Of a stretch of 64,000 nt of DNA, positions 32,694 to 41,878 are shown piece after piece; position 1 is the stretch's first letter, and the number at the start of each line of letters is the position of its first letter. The DNA is taken from positions 20,982 through 84,981 of the forward strand of contig FOHD01000010.1 in assembly GCA_900111695.1 (NCBI GenBank), given 5' to 3'. Below the pieces are notes generated by a model that saw only the letters and a program-made list of their open reading frames with translations, was not told the origin of the DNA and searched no databases. Made by a program: the position numbers and the translations under genes. The DNA comes from Olsenella sp. KH3B4. Lineage in GTDB: Bacteria > Actinomycetota > Coriobacteriia > Coriobacteriales > Atopobiaceae.

Positions 32694-33613
32694 GCAAGGT
32701 GAACATGGCCGTCGACCTCGGCGGCATTCGCATGAAGAATCCCGTGAACACCGCTTCTGGCACCTTTGGGCACGCCTGGCAGTTCGAGGGTTTCTACGAC
32801 GTGGCGCGCCTGGGGGCCGTGACCTGCAAGGGCGTGGCTGCCGAGCCCTGGCCCGGGAACCCTGCGCCCCGCGTGTGCGAGGTCTCCTCGGGGATCCTGA
32901 ACTCCGTGGGCCTCGAGAACCCCGGTGCCCGAGCCTTTGCCGAGCAGTACGGTGCGTACCTCTCCGAGCTGGCGTCTCGCGGCTGCGCGGTCATCGTTCA
33001 GGCTGTGGGGCACTCGGTGGACGAGTGCCGCCGCTCTGTCGAGCTCTTGGACGAGGTGGCGCCGTGGGCCGCGGGCATCGAGGTCAACATCTCGTGCCCC
33101 AACCTTGCGCGCGGCGGCCGCCTGCTTGGGGGCACGCCCGAGGATGCGGCAGAGGTCGTCTCTGCCGTGAGAGCGCTCACGAGAAAGCCCCTCCTCGTGA
33201 AGCTTGCGCCGGCTCGTGTGGGCGAGGTTGCCCGCGCCTGCGAGACCTCTGGCGCCGACGCACTCTCGCTGGTCAACACCGTAAACGCCATGTCCATTGA
33301 CGTCCACACTCGCCGCTCGAGGCTCTCTCGTCCCACCGGCGGCCTCTCCGGCCCGGCAATCCATCCCATCGCCGTGCGCATGGTGTGGGAGGCCGCGCAG
33401 GCGGTGGGCATCCCCATCAACGGCATTGGTGGCGTGGCCTCGGGAGAGGACGCCGCCGAGATGATTCTCGCGGGTGCCACAACGGTCTCGGTTGGCACCG
33501 CGAACCTCTACGATCCCACCGCCGCGTCCCGTGTCCTCGACGAGCTCGAGGCATGGGCAGGCGAGCAGGGCGTGTCCGACATCAACGAGCTGATAGGAGC
33601 CTTCGAATGCTAA
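32690..33613 (+). CDS. pyrD: Dihydroorotate dehydrogenase B, catalytic subunit
   Basis: 307-residue FMN enzyme oxidising dihydroorotate to orotate. Class 1B features: NPVNTASGTFGHA at the N-terminus, the catalytic Cys in IEVNISCPNLARGG near 128-141, SLVNTVNAMSID, and the FMN-phosphate region INGIGGVASGEDAAEMILAG. GGGGAGG lies 7 bases before the GTG start at 32690; ATG 32705 is an alternative. It overlaps pyrK and pyrF at its ends. Confidence 0.96.
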   Translation: MSKVNMAVDLGGIRMKNPVNTASGTFGHAWQFEGFYDVARLGAVTCKGVAAEPWPGNPAPRVCEVSSGILNSVGLENPGARAFAEQYGAYLSELASRGCAVIVQAVGHSVDECRRSVELLDEVAPWAAGIEVNISCPNLARGGRLLGGTPEDAAEVVSAVRALTRKPLLVKLAPARVGEVARACETSGADALSLVNTVNAMSIDVHTRRSRLSRPTGGLSGPAIHPIAVRMVWEAAQAVGIPINGIGGVASGEDAAEMILAGATTVSVGTANLYDPTAASRVLDELEAWAGEQGVSDINELIGAFEC

Positions 33614-34329
33614 GCGAGAACGAGGCGCGCGACGCCGTCATCGTCGCGCTGGACTGCGACCGCGACCGCGCCATCGAGCTTGCCGACACCCTCTCGGGCG
33701 TCGCCTCGTGGGTCAAGGTCGGCATGACGCTCTTCTTCCGCGAGGGACCCTCCATCGTGCGCGCCATGCAGGACCGCGGACTCTCGGTCTTTCTCGACCT
33801 CAAGGTCTTTGACATCCCGTTCCAGGTGAGGGGTGCCGTCGAGTCTGCCTCGCTCTCGGGGGCGGACATCCTCTCCATCCATGCGCTCGGCTCCTCCGCC
33901 ATGGTCGCCGCCGCACGCGAGGGTGCCGAGGCTGCCGCCAAGGAGCGTGGGGGCAAGCGCACCCAGCTCGTCTCGATCTCTGTCCTCACGAGCATGGACC
34001 AGTCCTCGCTCGAGGAGATTGGCATCGAGAAGCCGCTCAAGGAGGAGGTCGCGCGCCTGGCGAGCCTTGCCGTGGGCGCCGGCTCCGACGGCATCGTGTG
34101 CTCTCCGCAGGAGGCAGCCGAGATGCGCGCGCTTCTCGGTCCCGACGCCCTCATCGTGACGCCGGGCGTGCGTCCCGCCGGTGCTGCCGTGGGTGACCAG
34201 CGCCGCGTTGCCACACCAGCGGCTGCCATCGCTGCCGGGGCATCAAAGCTCGTGGTTGGTCGTCCCATCACGCAGGCGGACGATCCTGCCGCCGCCATGC
34301 AGGCCATTGTCGACGAGCTACGTCAGTAG
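33607..34329 (+). CDS. pyrF: Orotidine-5'-phosphate decarboxylase
   Basis: 240-residue enzyme forming UMP from OMP. The substrate and catalytic residues are seen in VALDCDRDRAIELA, WVKVGMTLFF, the D-x-K-x-x-D motif in FLDLKVFDIPFQ near 65, and the phosphate site VTPGVRP and KLVVGRPIT. It overlaps the end of pyrD by 7 bases and is the last gene of the operon. pyrE and carAB are not in this operon within the window. Confidence 0.96.
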   Translation: MLSENEARDAVIVALDCDRDRAIELADTLSGVASWVKVGMTLFFREGPSIVRAMQDRGLSVFLDLKVFDIPFQVRGAVESASLSGADILSIHALGSSAMVAAAREGAEAAAKERGGKRTQLVSISVLTSMDQSSLEEIGIEKPLKEEVARLASLAVGAGSDGIVCSPQEAAEMRALLGPDALIVTPGVRPAGAAVGDQRRVATPAAAIAAGASKLVVGRPITQADDPAAAMQAIVDELRQ

Positions 34330-34332
34330 GCT

Positions 34333-34352
34333 GCATCCGAGCCGCTGGATGC
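34333..34352. other. Hairpin after pyrF
   Basis: GCATCC (34333-34338) and GGATGC (34347-34352) can pair. The following bases are A, not T, on the coding strand, so it is a poor intrinsic terminator. A second GTAGGCTGCAT copy is at about 34408-34418. Confidence 0.35.
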
Positions 34353-34467
34353 AAAAAGCACCGTTTGTGTCGTCTCAGCGGCTCTTTGTGGCGCCCAGAT
34401 TGTGTGTAGGCTGCATTCCTGCTGCTAGTAGTCACAAAGGGCTTGTAAACTGTACGAGGAATTGGCA

Positions 34468-34479
34468 AACTAGCTAGTT
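34468..34479. promoter_or_regulatory. 12-bp palindrome upstream of mihF
   Basis: AACTAGCTAGTT is a perfect palindrome 72 bases before the mihF start, in the probable promoter region. Possible regulator site; nothing else supports it. Confidence 0.35.
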
Positions 34480-34550
34480 GTGTCGCTGGGGCGGCCCGTA
34501 GGTTCCCTCCCAGCCCCTCACAACAGTTTGTCTCGATGTTTGGAGGAACA

Positions 34551-34859
34551 ATGGCTCTACCCCAGCTTACCGATGAGCAGCGCAAGGAAGCCCTCGAGAA
34601 GGCCGCCCAGGCTCGCCATGAGCGCGCCGAGCTTCGCGAGAAGATCAAGAGCGGCAAGGTCACCCTCGAGGAGGTCCTTGACTCCGACGACCCCATTGCC
34701 AACCGCATGAAGGTCTCCGCGCTCATCGAGTCCCTCCCCGGTTACGGCAAGGCCAAGGCCGCCAAGATCATGGACGAGCTTGGCATCTCCGCGACCCGTC
34801 GCGTCAAGGGCCTTGGTGCCCGTCAGCGCGAGCAGCTCATCGAGGCGCTCTCCAAGTAG
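34551..34859 (+). CDS. mihF: Actinobacterial integration host factor (mIHF)
   Basis: 102-residue nucleoid-associated DNA-binding protein. A charged N-terminal helix (LTDEQRKEALEKAAQARHER) is followed by a helix-two-turn-helix segment (SLPGYGKAKAAKIMDELGIS) and the conserved end RRVKGLGARQREQLIEAL. TGGAGG precedes the ATG. The mihF-gmk-rpoZ order is the standard actinobacterial arrangement and is a strong taxonomic signal. Its stop overlaps the gmk start by one base. Confidence 0.94.
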   Translation: MALPQLTDEQRKEALEKAAQARHERAELREKIKSGKVTLEEVLDSDDPIANRMKVSALIESLPGYGKAKAAKIMDELGISATRRVKGLGARQREQLIEALSK

Positions 34860-35452
34860 TGGGACGCTCCGCTAGGCTCTTCGTCGTCTCTGGACCGTCA
34901 GGCGTGGGCAAGGGTACGCTGGTCGCGAAAGTTCGCGGCGACCGTCCCTCGCTTGGCCTGACGGTTTCCGCTACGACAAGGTCTCCCAGGCCCGGGGAGA
35001 CCGATGGCGTCTCGTACTACTTTATGGATGACGCCGAGTTCTCTCGCCGGGTGAGCCAGGGCGAGTTCCTCGAGTGGGCCAACGTGCACGGCCATCGCTA
35101 CGGCACGCTTCTCTCCGAGGTGAGAAGGAATCTCTCTGCGGGGAGGTCCCTCATCCTGGAGATTGACGTCCAGGGTGGTCTCAACGTGCGCCGCATCCAC
35201 CCGGATGCTGTTCTCGTCTTTATCGAGCCGCCCTCGATGGATGAGCTTGAGCACCGCCTTCGCGGTCGTGGTACCGAGGACGAGTCGTCCATCGAGTGCC
35301 GTCTTGAGAACGCGAGACACGAGATTGAGCTTGGCGAGTCCTACGACGTGAGGATTGTGAACGACGACCTCGAGCGCGCCGCACAAGAGCTGGAGCGCAC
35401 CATCGACCTGTACGAGTCAAATGGAGGATCTACCAAAGATGTCAGTGATTAA
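34859..35452 (+). CDS. gmk: Guanylate kinase
   Basis: 197-residue kinase converting GMP to GDP. The P-loop is VVSGPSGVGKGT near 9-20, the GMP-binding region SATTRSPRPGE then GVSYYF near 36-55, and the lid region includes RGRGTEDESSIECRL. The GTG start overlaps the last base of the mihF stop, so translation is coupled. Confidence 0.96.
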   Translation: MGRSARLFVVSGPSGVGKGTLVAKVRGDRPSLGLTVSATTRSPRPGETDGVSYYFMDDAEFSRRVSQGEFLEWANVHGHRYGTLLSEVRRNLSAGRSLILEIDVQGGLNVRRIHPDAVLVFIEPPSMDELEHRLRGRGTEDESSIECRLENARHEIELGESYDVRIVNDDLERAAQELERTIDLYESNGGSTKDVSD

Positions 35453-35723
35453 GCCCGAGATTGACACCCTGCTCGAGAGGACCGAGCACAACCCGTTCCT
35501 GCTCTGCTCCGTTGCGTCCAAGCGCGCCTGCGACATCAATAACATGCTGCGCGGCCAGCACCTCCGCGTGACGGCCATCCAGGACTTCGACGACATCACC
35601 ACCGTCGCGTCCGGCAAGGACTCGGTCTCCATAGCCATGGACGAGATCGCCGACGGCACCCTGGGCTTCGTCCAGGATGACTTCGACGAGGCTATTCGCG
35701 GCGAGAACGCGGGCATTCAGTAG
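35439..35723 (+). CDS. rpoZ: RNA polymerase omega subunit
   Basis: 94-residue omega subunit, which assists assembly of RNA polymerase. NPFLLCSVASKRACDINNML matches the conserved region, and SVSIAMDEIADGTLGF follows. GGAGG within the end of gmk lies 11 bases before ATG 35439; ATG 35421 is an alternative. It overlaps gmk by 14 bases and precedes thiI by 3 bases. Confidence 0.93.
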   Translation: MSVIKPEIDTLLERTEHNPFLLCSVASKRACDINNMLRGQHLRVTAIQDFDDITTVASGKDSVSIAMDEIADGTLGFVQDDFDEAIRGENAGIQ

Positions 35724-35726
35724 GCC

Positions 35727-36977
35727 ATGACCGAGAGACTCTGCCTGGTCCACTACCACGAGATTGGCCTTAAGGGAAAGAATCGCTCGACCTTCGAGAA
35801 CCAACTCGTGACCAACCTTCATCGCGCACTCAAGGCGTTCCCCATCTCCAACATCCAGCGCATCTCCGGCTACATTGTGGTTGAGTCCGAGGATCGCATG
35901 GCTACACCCGAGATGGCGCATGCCATTGCCAAGGTGCCTGGTGTCGCGCGCGTCTCGCTCGCCTACAAGTGTGGGCTCGACGAGGGCGAGTACAACGCTG
36001 CCGCCATCCGCGCGCTCCGCGAGGCTGGGGACTTCTCCACGTTCAAGGTTCATGCGCGTCGCAGCTCGACTACGTATCCCGTGCACAGCATCGATATGAA
36101 CCACATCGTGGGCTCCGCGCTCTGCGAGGCCTTCCCCGACAAGCTCGTGCAGATGCACGATCCCGACGTCACCGTGGTGGTGCACGTGGTTCAGGGGTCG
36201 ACCTTCGTCTACGCGGCATCGATGCCTGGCGTAGGCGGGCTTCCCGTGGGTACCGCCGGCAAGGTGGTGACGCTCCTCTCGAGCGGCTTCGACTCGCCGG
36301 TGGCCACGTGGATGGTGGGGCGCCGCGGCGCAACCTGCATTCCCGTGCACTTCTCGGGTAGGCCCATGACGTCTGACACCAGCGAGTACCTGTGCCGAGA
36401 CATTGTCGACGCGCTTGCTCCGTCTGGCGTGGTGGGTCGCATGTACGTGGTGCCCTTCGGCGAGTTCCAGCGGCAAATCTCGCTGGTAGTGCCGCAGAGT
36501 CTGCGAATCATCATGTATCGCCGCGTCATGTACCAGGTGTCGGAGAGAATCGCACAGCTCGAGGGCGCCAAGGCCATCGTGACCGGCGAGTCGCTGGGCC
36601 AGGTGGCGTCGCAGACGCTTGACAACATCGCGGCGGTGAACCAGGCGGTCACCATTCCTGTGTTGCGGCCGCTCATTGGCTCTGACAAGCAGGAGATCAT
36701 TCGTCTTGCGCAGGAGCTCGGGACCTACGACATCTCGTCGCAGACGGCACCGGACTGCTGCACGCTGTTTATGCCGCGACGCCCCGAGACGCACGCGCGC
36801 ATGCGCGAGGTGCTTGACGCCTGGGAGCTCTTCGACCACGAGGCCATGGTGAACGCGCTGGTGGATGCCGTCGAGTACGAGGACTTCCCGCAGTGCCCGA
36901 GCTACCACGCACCCAAAGGCCCGCTTCGGGCGCACCACTCGTCGCTTGCGCCCAGGGATGACGCGCCTGCGCAGTGA
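35727..36977 (+). CDS. thiI: tRNA 4-thiouridine / sulfurtransferase ThiI
   Basis: 416-residue enzyme with an N-terminal ferredoxin-like and THUMP region (YHEIGLKGKNRSTFENQL at the start) and a C-terminal PP-loop ATPase (LLSSGFDSPVATWMV near 190-204, then GESLGQVASQTLDN). It adenylates tRNA U8 for thiolation. There is no C-terminal rhodanese domain, so another sulfur carrier must act, as in many Gram-positives. A Cys pair in APDCCTLF near 348 may take part. Three bases after rpoZ, probably the same operon. Confidence 0.93.
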   Translation: MTERLCLVHYHEIGLKGKNRSTFENQLVTNLHRALKAFPISNIQRISGYIVVESEDRMATPEMAHAIAKVPGVARVSLAYKCGLDEGEYNAAAIRALREAGDFSTFKVHARRSSTTYPVHSIDMNHIVGSALCEAFPDKLVQMHDPDVTVVVHVVQGSTFVYAASMPGVGGLPVGTAGKVVTLLSSGFDSPVATWMVGRRGATCIPVHFSGRPMTSDTSEYLCRDIVDALAPSGVVGRMYVVPFGEFQRQISLVVPQSLRIIMYRRVMYQVSERIAQLEGAKAIVTGESLGQVASQTLDNIAAVNQAVTIPVLRPLIGSDKQEIIRLAQELGTYDISSQTAPDCCTLFMPRRPETHARMREVLDAWELFDHEAMVNALVDAVEYEDFPQCPSYHAPKGPLRAHHSSLAPRDDAPAQ

Positions 36978-37534
36978 CGTGCGAGTTGTTGGTGCGAGAA
37001 GGGTTCGCGACGGCGCCGGTGCGGGCGCCGTCGCGGGCCGGTTTGGCGCCACAGCTGGGGTTTCTTACGGGGTTGCTGCCAATAGTCACCCTGTGGCGCC
37101 TGCCATCGCGCCGTCACCGCGCCGGTAGCCCCACGCTCGCGGAGTTTATCGCTATTTCTCAAAAACGCTACTTGCCAACTGGGCAAACGCCGGGAGAGTT
37201 TCAGAGAAAGCGATATTCTCTGCAAATGATAGGTTTAGGTTGAAGGGCGGTGAGATTCCGTCTCTGCTTTGATCCCATGTTGATGACACGCGATGACACG
37301 CTAGAACACCCCTCTTCCAGCGCCGAGAAATCCTACCGTTCGTACCTGCCCTAATGCCGTGAACGGTGTAGCGCGAGACCAGTATCTTGGCTTTTCGTAT
37401 ATAGCCTTTCCTGCGATAACAACAAAATCTGTCAGGTTGGTGTCACCAGGCTGTCGGCACCGTGTCGGACTTTCTCAATAGCTCGGCAAATCGCCCTGCC
37501 CATGCCCCCATCATCGATGTAGGGGGTGGTGGGC
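36978..37534. other. 557-base intergenic region with repeats
   Basis: From 36978 to about 37125 it is GC-rich and contains inverted GCGCC-type repeats, including a copy of the 61-bp family (see 37045-37100). CAGAGAA/TTCTCTG at about 37202-37222 is another short hairpin. From 37240 on it is lower in GC and holds the presumed comEA promoter, near TTTTCGTATATAG at about 37395. No credible gene seen. Confidence 0.6.
37045..37100. repeat. Dispersed copy of the 61-bp repeat family with 10-bp inverted ends
   Basis: GGCGCCACAG (37045-37054) and CTGTGGCGCC (37091-37100) are exact inverted repeats. The interior (GGGGTTTCTTACGGGGTTGC and TGCCAATAGTCACCCTGTGG) follows the same pattern as the tandem units at 48206-48450. 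Confidence 0.65.
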
Positions 37535-37538
37535 ATGG
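37500..37538 (+). promoter_or_regulatory. Hairpin covering the comEA start
   Basis: CCATGCCC (37500-37507) is the exact reverse complement of GGGCATGG (37531-37538), which contains the proposed ATG of comEA. The GGGGGTGG ribosome-binding region lies in the loop. In mRNA this could hide the start codon. Confidence 0.4.
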
Positions 37539-38290
37539 CACAGGCATCGACACCAGGAACAAAGAGCGGAAGACGCGCTCGTCGCACGATGCAATCACTG
37601 GCGAGACGAGCTGGTTTCTCTCCTGCCAAGAAGGTGGGAATCGCGGGCGTTGTGCTCGTTGTGCTGATTGTTGTGATTGCCTGTACGCGTGTGGCTTTTG
37701 GGTCTCAGGGTGGCTCGTTCTCCGTCGAGCGCGGCGAGAGCGCTGTTGCCGCGGATTCTGCCCCTTCTGAGATGGCAGCGCAAGATGAGAGGACCGACTC
37801 CGCGAGCGACACCGTTCCCCAGGAGCCTCCCACCGTCGTGATCCATGTTGACGGCATGGTGGCAAACCCGGGAGTCTACCGGCTTGTAGGAGAGTCGCTT
37901 CGCGTACAGGATGCCGTCACGGCAGCGGGCGGGCTAGCGGAGGGCGCGGATACCTCAATGTTGAACCTCGCCGCAACGGTCTCCGATGGCGAGAAGATAC
38001 ATGTCCCAGCCATAGGGGAGGAGAACCCCGCTTCGGGAGGGGCGGCCGCCTCGTCTTCTGGGGAGGTTCCACCAGGTGGGTCGGAAGCGACGCCCAGCGG
38101 CATCGTAAACATCAACACAGCGACAGCTGCCGAGCTCACGGCGCTTCCCGGCGTTGGCGAAGCGACCGCCGCAGAGATCGTTCGTGACCGAGAGGCAAAC
38201 GGGGCGTTTACGAGCGTTGAGGACCTCATGCGCGTCTCGGGTATTGGCGAGAAGAAATTCGCCAAGCTCAAGGAGAAGATCCGTGTCTAG
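37535..38290 (+). CDS. comEA: Competence protein ComEA, DNA-binding receptor
   Basis: 251-residue membrane-anchored protein that binds double-stranded DNA outside the cell and hands it to ComEC. A basic N-terminus is followed by one membrane helix (VGIAGVVLVVLIVVIACT near 37-54), an SLBB domain (VVIHVDGMVANPGVYRL near 101-117), a Gly/Ser linker, and two helix-hairpin-helix motifs (NINTATAAELTALPGVGEAT, VSGIGEKKFAKLKEKI). In-frame GTGs at 37526 and 37529 are alternative starts. Its 3' end reaches into the region just before comEC. Confidence 0.93.
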   Translation: MAQASTPGTKSGRRARRTMQSLARRAGFSPAKKVGIAGVVLVVLIVVIACTRVAFGSQGGSFSVERGESAVAADSAPSEMAAQDERTDSASDTVPQEPPTVVIHVDGMVANPGVYRLVGESLRVQDAVTAAGGLAEGADTSMLNLAATVSDGEKIHVPAIGEENPASGGAAASSSGEVPPGGSEATPSGIVNINTATAAELTALPGVGEATAAEIVRDREANGAFTSVEDLMRVSGIGEKKFAKLKEKIRV

Positions 38291-38315
38291 GGGAGGAGGG
38301 GGGTCTGCAAGCGGT

Positions 38316-40763
38316 GTGCCACGTCTGCATGCGGCGGAGACATGCGATGCCCACATGCCGGCAAAGCCCGCAATCCCCGTGACGCTCTGGGCACTCGTGG
38401 CAGCCATCCTGGTAGAGCGCATAGTCTTGCGCAATGGGACGATACCCTTTGCCAATCTTAGTGTCGTCCCGTGGATTGCGGTGGCACTCTGCTTCGCTTC
38501 GGGCGCTATTGGGGTGGCTTTGGTCAGATGGCAATCCATAAGTATGAGTATCCGTCATGCATCCCTTGCCCTCGCGCTTGTTCTCGTTACGGCGCTTGCC
38601 GGTGCGCTTTTGGCCTGGCTTGCGCTGGGGCGGGTGAGGGCAGCGACAGACGCGCTCTCGACGTCACCGGTCTCGGCGTGGACGCTCGAGGTCGAGGGAG
38701 ACATGACGGAGAGCGAGCGCGGGTGGCGTGGACGCGCTCGCGTACTTGGTGACAATAACGTCGAGGTAGGACGGGTATGGCTCAGTTCCCCGAATCGCCT
38801 CGAATGCGGCTCTTTGGTCACCTGTGTGGGACGGTTCCGGCCAAATGGAGATGACGAGTGGGGCACCACCTCGCGCATGCAGGGGCTTGCTGGCACGGTT
38901 TCAATCGTGCGCGTCTCGTCCGAGAGTCAGGCGAAGGGATTGCTCGGCGTCGTGCTGTGTGCAAGGCGAGCAGTGCTTGCGTCCTTCTCGCCCTACGAGT
39001 CTGACGGTGCTGCCGTGCTTGCCGGCAGCGTCTGCGGTGACCGCGCTCCCATAAACTCCCGCAAGCTGGACTGCGCGTTTGCGACCTGCGGCGTCTCTCA
39101 TCTGGTCGCCGTGTCAGGAGGGCACTTGGCGATTCTCGCCGGTGCGCTTGCAGCGCTTCTCGGCAAGACAAGCATGGGACCAGCCGCGAGGGGCTCTCTC
39201 GCGCTCGGTGTGATTTGCCTTTTCATCGTCTTCTGCGGGGCGCCTGCGTCTGCCGTGCGTGCGGGCATCATGAGTTGCATCTCGTTTGGCGGGTCACTTG
39301 TGGGGAGAAGGTCTCATGCGCTCTCCTCCACATGTGCGGCGGCCCTTGTCATGGCGCTTCTCGACCCCTTTGTCACTGGCCAGCTGGGGTTTCTTCTTTC
39401 GGTTACCTCGGTAGTTGGGATCTGCCTCTTTGGAGGTTACGCGAGCCACGCTCTCGACGTGTTCACGAGCGGGTTGAGGCGCTCTGGCAGATGCTCGACG
39501 ACAGTAACGCACGCCCTTGTGCGCCTGCTCTCAACGGCTTGCGAAGCCCTGGGAGTCTCCCTTGTCGCCCAACTCTTCACGTTGCCACTGACCGTCCCCG
39601 CATTTGGCGAGGTGTCGCTCATCGCGCCGTTAGCGAACCTTATGCTAGCCCCTCTCTTCACAGCCCTTGTCTCTCTGGGGCTGGTCGCAGCTGTGCTTAC
39701 GCCCTTGACCGCACTGCAGGCTCCGGTTCTCACTGTGGCGACGACGGTCTCGCAGGGGTTCTGCGGTGCGCTCTCCGCTCTAGCGAGACTCCCTCTGGCG
39801 TGTCTGCCCATGGAGGTAAATGCTGCCCCCATGCTTGTGGCCCTCGTTGCCACCAGCGTCGCTCTCTACGGATTCTGGCCGGTTCCCCGGCACCGCCATC
39901 TTGTTTGTGGCGTTGCGGCGCTGGCAGGCGCATTGGTTCTCACCTTGCTTGGCCTGCGTCTGCTGCAGCCCGCAAGGGTATGCGTGCTGGATGTGGGGCA
40001 GGGAGATGCCATCCTTGTGGCCGATGGCAGCTCGGCAGTGCTTGTGGACACGGGGCCCGGCGCCGCGGCCTCGCAGGCGCTTGCGCGGCAGGGCATTATC
40101 CACCTGGACGCAATCGTTCTCACGCACCTCCACGATGATCATGCTGGTGGCGTGGACGATCTTGTGGGACGCCTAGGTTGCGACCGAGTCCTTGTGGCCG
40201 AGGGCGTTGCGGGCCAGATTCCCAAGGACCTCTCCGAGAGTATCGGGCGGCTCTCGGGCCATGCGGCAGAGGAGGTCTCCTACGGGGATACCCTCCGTGT
40301 GGGTGCGTTCTCGCTGCGCGTGGTCTCGCCCGACGCCACGGTCGACGGCACCGAGAACGCAGACTCGCTGGTGCTTGCCCTCACCTACGAGCATGGGAGC
40401 AATAAGCTCACCGGCCTCCTTACAGGAGATGCCGAGAAGGACGAGATGAGCGCCTGCCAGGCGAGAGGCGACGTTGGGGACATCGACTTTCTCAAGGTGG
40501 GTCACCACGGCTCCGAGATTTCTCTCACCCCGGTACAGGCAGCGTTTCTCGACCCTGAGGTTTCCGTCGCGAGTGCAGGCGAGGGCAACAGGTACGGCCA
40601 CCCGCGCGAGGAGTGCGTCGAGGCACTTGAAGGGGTAGGCTCGGCCTTTCTCTGCACCAAGGACGTGGGAACCGTTACGGTCTGGCCTGGTGCCAGGGGA
40701 CCTACGGTCTCGACGGAGCGCGCGGTAAGGAGGGACGCGGCAGCTATGGCATCTGGCCTGTGA
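38316..40763 (+). CDS. comEC: Competence channel protein ComEC/Rec2
   Basis: About 815 residues. An N-terminal hydrophobic region and OB-like segment lead to the polytopic Competence domain (HLVAVSGGHLAILAGALAAL, then about eight membrane helices) and a C-terminal metallo-beta-lactamase domain (VLDVGQGDAILV, LTHLHDDHAGGVDDL, KVGHHGSE). It forms the channel for single-stranded DNA uptake, and the C-terminal domain may degrade the non-transported strand. The start is uncertain: GTG 38316 follows GGGGAGGAGGGGGG; GTG 38283 and ATG 38355 are alternatives. It follows comEA directly. Confidence 0.9.
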   Translation: MPRLHAAETCDAHMPAKPAIPVTLWALVAAILVERIVLRNGTIPFANLSVVPWIAVALCFASGAIGVALVRWQSISMSIRHASLALALVLVTALAGALLAWLALGRVRAATDALSTSPVSAWTLEVEGDMTESERGWRGRARVLGDNNVEVGRVWLSSPNRLECGSLVTCVGRFRPNGDDEWGTTSRMQGLAGTVSIVRVSSESQAKGLLGVVLCARRAVLASFSPYESDGAAVLAGSVCGDRAPINSRKLDCAFATCGVSHLVAVSGGHLAILAGALAALLGKTSMGPAARGSLALGVICLFIVFCGAPASAVRAGIMSCISFGGSLVGRRSHALSSTCAAALVMALLDPFVTGQLGFLLSVTSVVGICLFGGYASHALDVFTSGLRRSGRCSTTVTHALVRLLSTACEALGVSLVAQLFTLPLTVPAFGEVSLIAPLANLMLAPLFTALVSLGLVAAVLTPLTALQAPVLTVATTVSQGFCGALSALARLPLACLPMEVNAAPMLVALVATSVALYGFWPVPRHRHLVCGVAALAGALVLTLLGLRLLQPARVCVLDVGQGDAILVADGSSAVLVDTGPGAAASQALARQGIIHLDAIVLTHLHDDHAGGVDDLVGRLGCDRVLVAEGVAGQIPKDLSESIGRLSGHAAEEVSYGDTLRVGAFSLRVVSPDATVDGTENADSLVLALTYEHGSNKLTGLLTGDAEKDEMSACQARGDVGDIDFLKVGHHGSEISLTPVQAAFLDPEVSVASAGEGNRYGHPREECVEALEGVGSAFLCTKDVGTVTVWPGARGPTVSTERAVRRDAAAMASGL

Positions 40764-40814
40764 TGAAGCCTGGTTTGTGGCAAAGTAGGGAGGTCAAGAC
40801 GATGGAGGGAATGC

Positions 40815-41783
40815 ATGGCAAAGACGGCAAAGCTGCTGCCGGCATACTTGGTGGTTGGTGCAGACGAGCTAAAGCGAAAGAGCGCAATCACGCGTCTCAA
40901 GGGCTATCTGGACGAGGGGCTGGCCGCCTTCAACCTCGACGAGATTGCCCCCACGGCAGATACGGATCCCACTGCCGTGGTTTCGTCTCTCAACACGATG
41001 CCTGTGGGCAACTCGCCTCGTATCGTAATCATCGATCCTGCCGACAAGCTCCCCAAGCCAGTCTCGGAGGCGCTTGTTGCATACCTGAAGGATCCCAACC
41101 CCGCTTGTACGCTGCTTCTCTCGGCAACCACGTTGGCAAAGTCGACGCGTCTCTACAAGGCGGTTGCGAAAGTGGGACCCAAGGCGGTCATCGACTGCAC
41201 GCCAGCCACGAGAAGAGACCTCCCGGGCTACGTGCAGAAGCTCGCGCGCTCGCATGGCCTTGACATCGACCAAGACGCCGCTCGGGCGCTCGTGGACCGC
41301 GTGGGAGAGTCGACCACCATGCTCGACACCCAGCTTCGAACGCTCTCTGCGCTCAAGGGCGGGCAGGGCCAGGTGACCCGCGCGGACGTCGAGGGGAACG
41401 TGGCGCGCGTCGCAGAGGTCAAGCCCTGGGAGTTTCTCGACCGCCTGAGCGAGAAGGACGCCCGTCGCTCGCTAGAGCTCTATGCGTTGCTTCGAGGCTC
41501 ATCGCAAGTGGGTCTTCTCACGCTCGTGACCATCCGGATCCGCGAGCTCATCTGCGCGCGCTCGCTTGATGCCAGGGGCGAGGGTGCGGGAGTCGCTCGG
41601 GCGCTGGGCAAGCAGGACTGGCAGGTGAGGAACTACGTGCGTTGGGCTCGTCGCTTTGCGCCGGGAGAGCTCGAGCGTGACCTTGCGGCCTGCGACACCT
41701 GCGAGCGAGCCCTCAAGGGTACGGGAGACGCTGGCTCTGCGTTTCTCTCGCTCATTACGACCATCTGTGGGGCTGGCAGATAG
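40815..41783 (+). CDS. holA: DNA polymerase III delta subunit
   Basis: 322-residue clamp-loader subunit that opens the sliding clamp. It begins LLPAYLVVGADELKRKSAI, the degenerate AAA+ start of HolA, then KLPKPVSEALVAYLKDPNP and LLLSATTLAKSTRLYKAV, and the helical collar (PWEFLDRLSEKDARRSLELY). HolA beside comEC and ahead of rpsT is a common bacterial arrangement. It is 51 bases after comEC. Confidence 0.93.
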   Translation: MAKTAKLLPAYLVVGADELKRKSAITRLKGYLDEGLAAFNLDEIAPTADTDPTAVVSSLNTMPVGNSPRIVIIDPADKLPKPVSEALVAYLKDPNPACTLLLSATTLAKSTRLYKAVAKVGPKAVIDCTPATRRDLPGYVQKLARSHGLDIDQDAARALVDRVGESTTMLDTQLRTLSALKGGQGQVTRADVEGNVARVAEVKPWEFLDRLSEKDARRSLELYALLRGSSQVGLLTLVTIRIRELICARSLDARGEGAGVARALGKQDWQVRNYVRWARRFAPGELERDLAACDTCERALKGTGDAGSAFLSLITTICGAGR

Positions 41784-41816
41784 ACATCTCGTCCGCTGGC
41801 TGCACGCCCGCTCTTC

Positions 41817-41847
41817 TCAAAAAAAGAGCCCGGCTTGTGCCGAGCTC
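41817..41847 (-). terminator. Terminator of rpsT
   Basis: On the minus strand GAGCTCGGC, loop ACAA, GCCGGGCTC, then a run of seven T. It may also slow transcription coming from holA. Confidence 0.85.
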
Positions 41848-41878
41848 CCAAAGTTACGTGCATCTCAGAGAAGCAACG

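Noticed and set aside
34333-34352. Intrinsic terminator for the pyr operon
   Set aside because: The stem is followed by A and not T on the coding strand; kept only as a hairpin.
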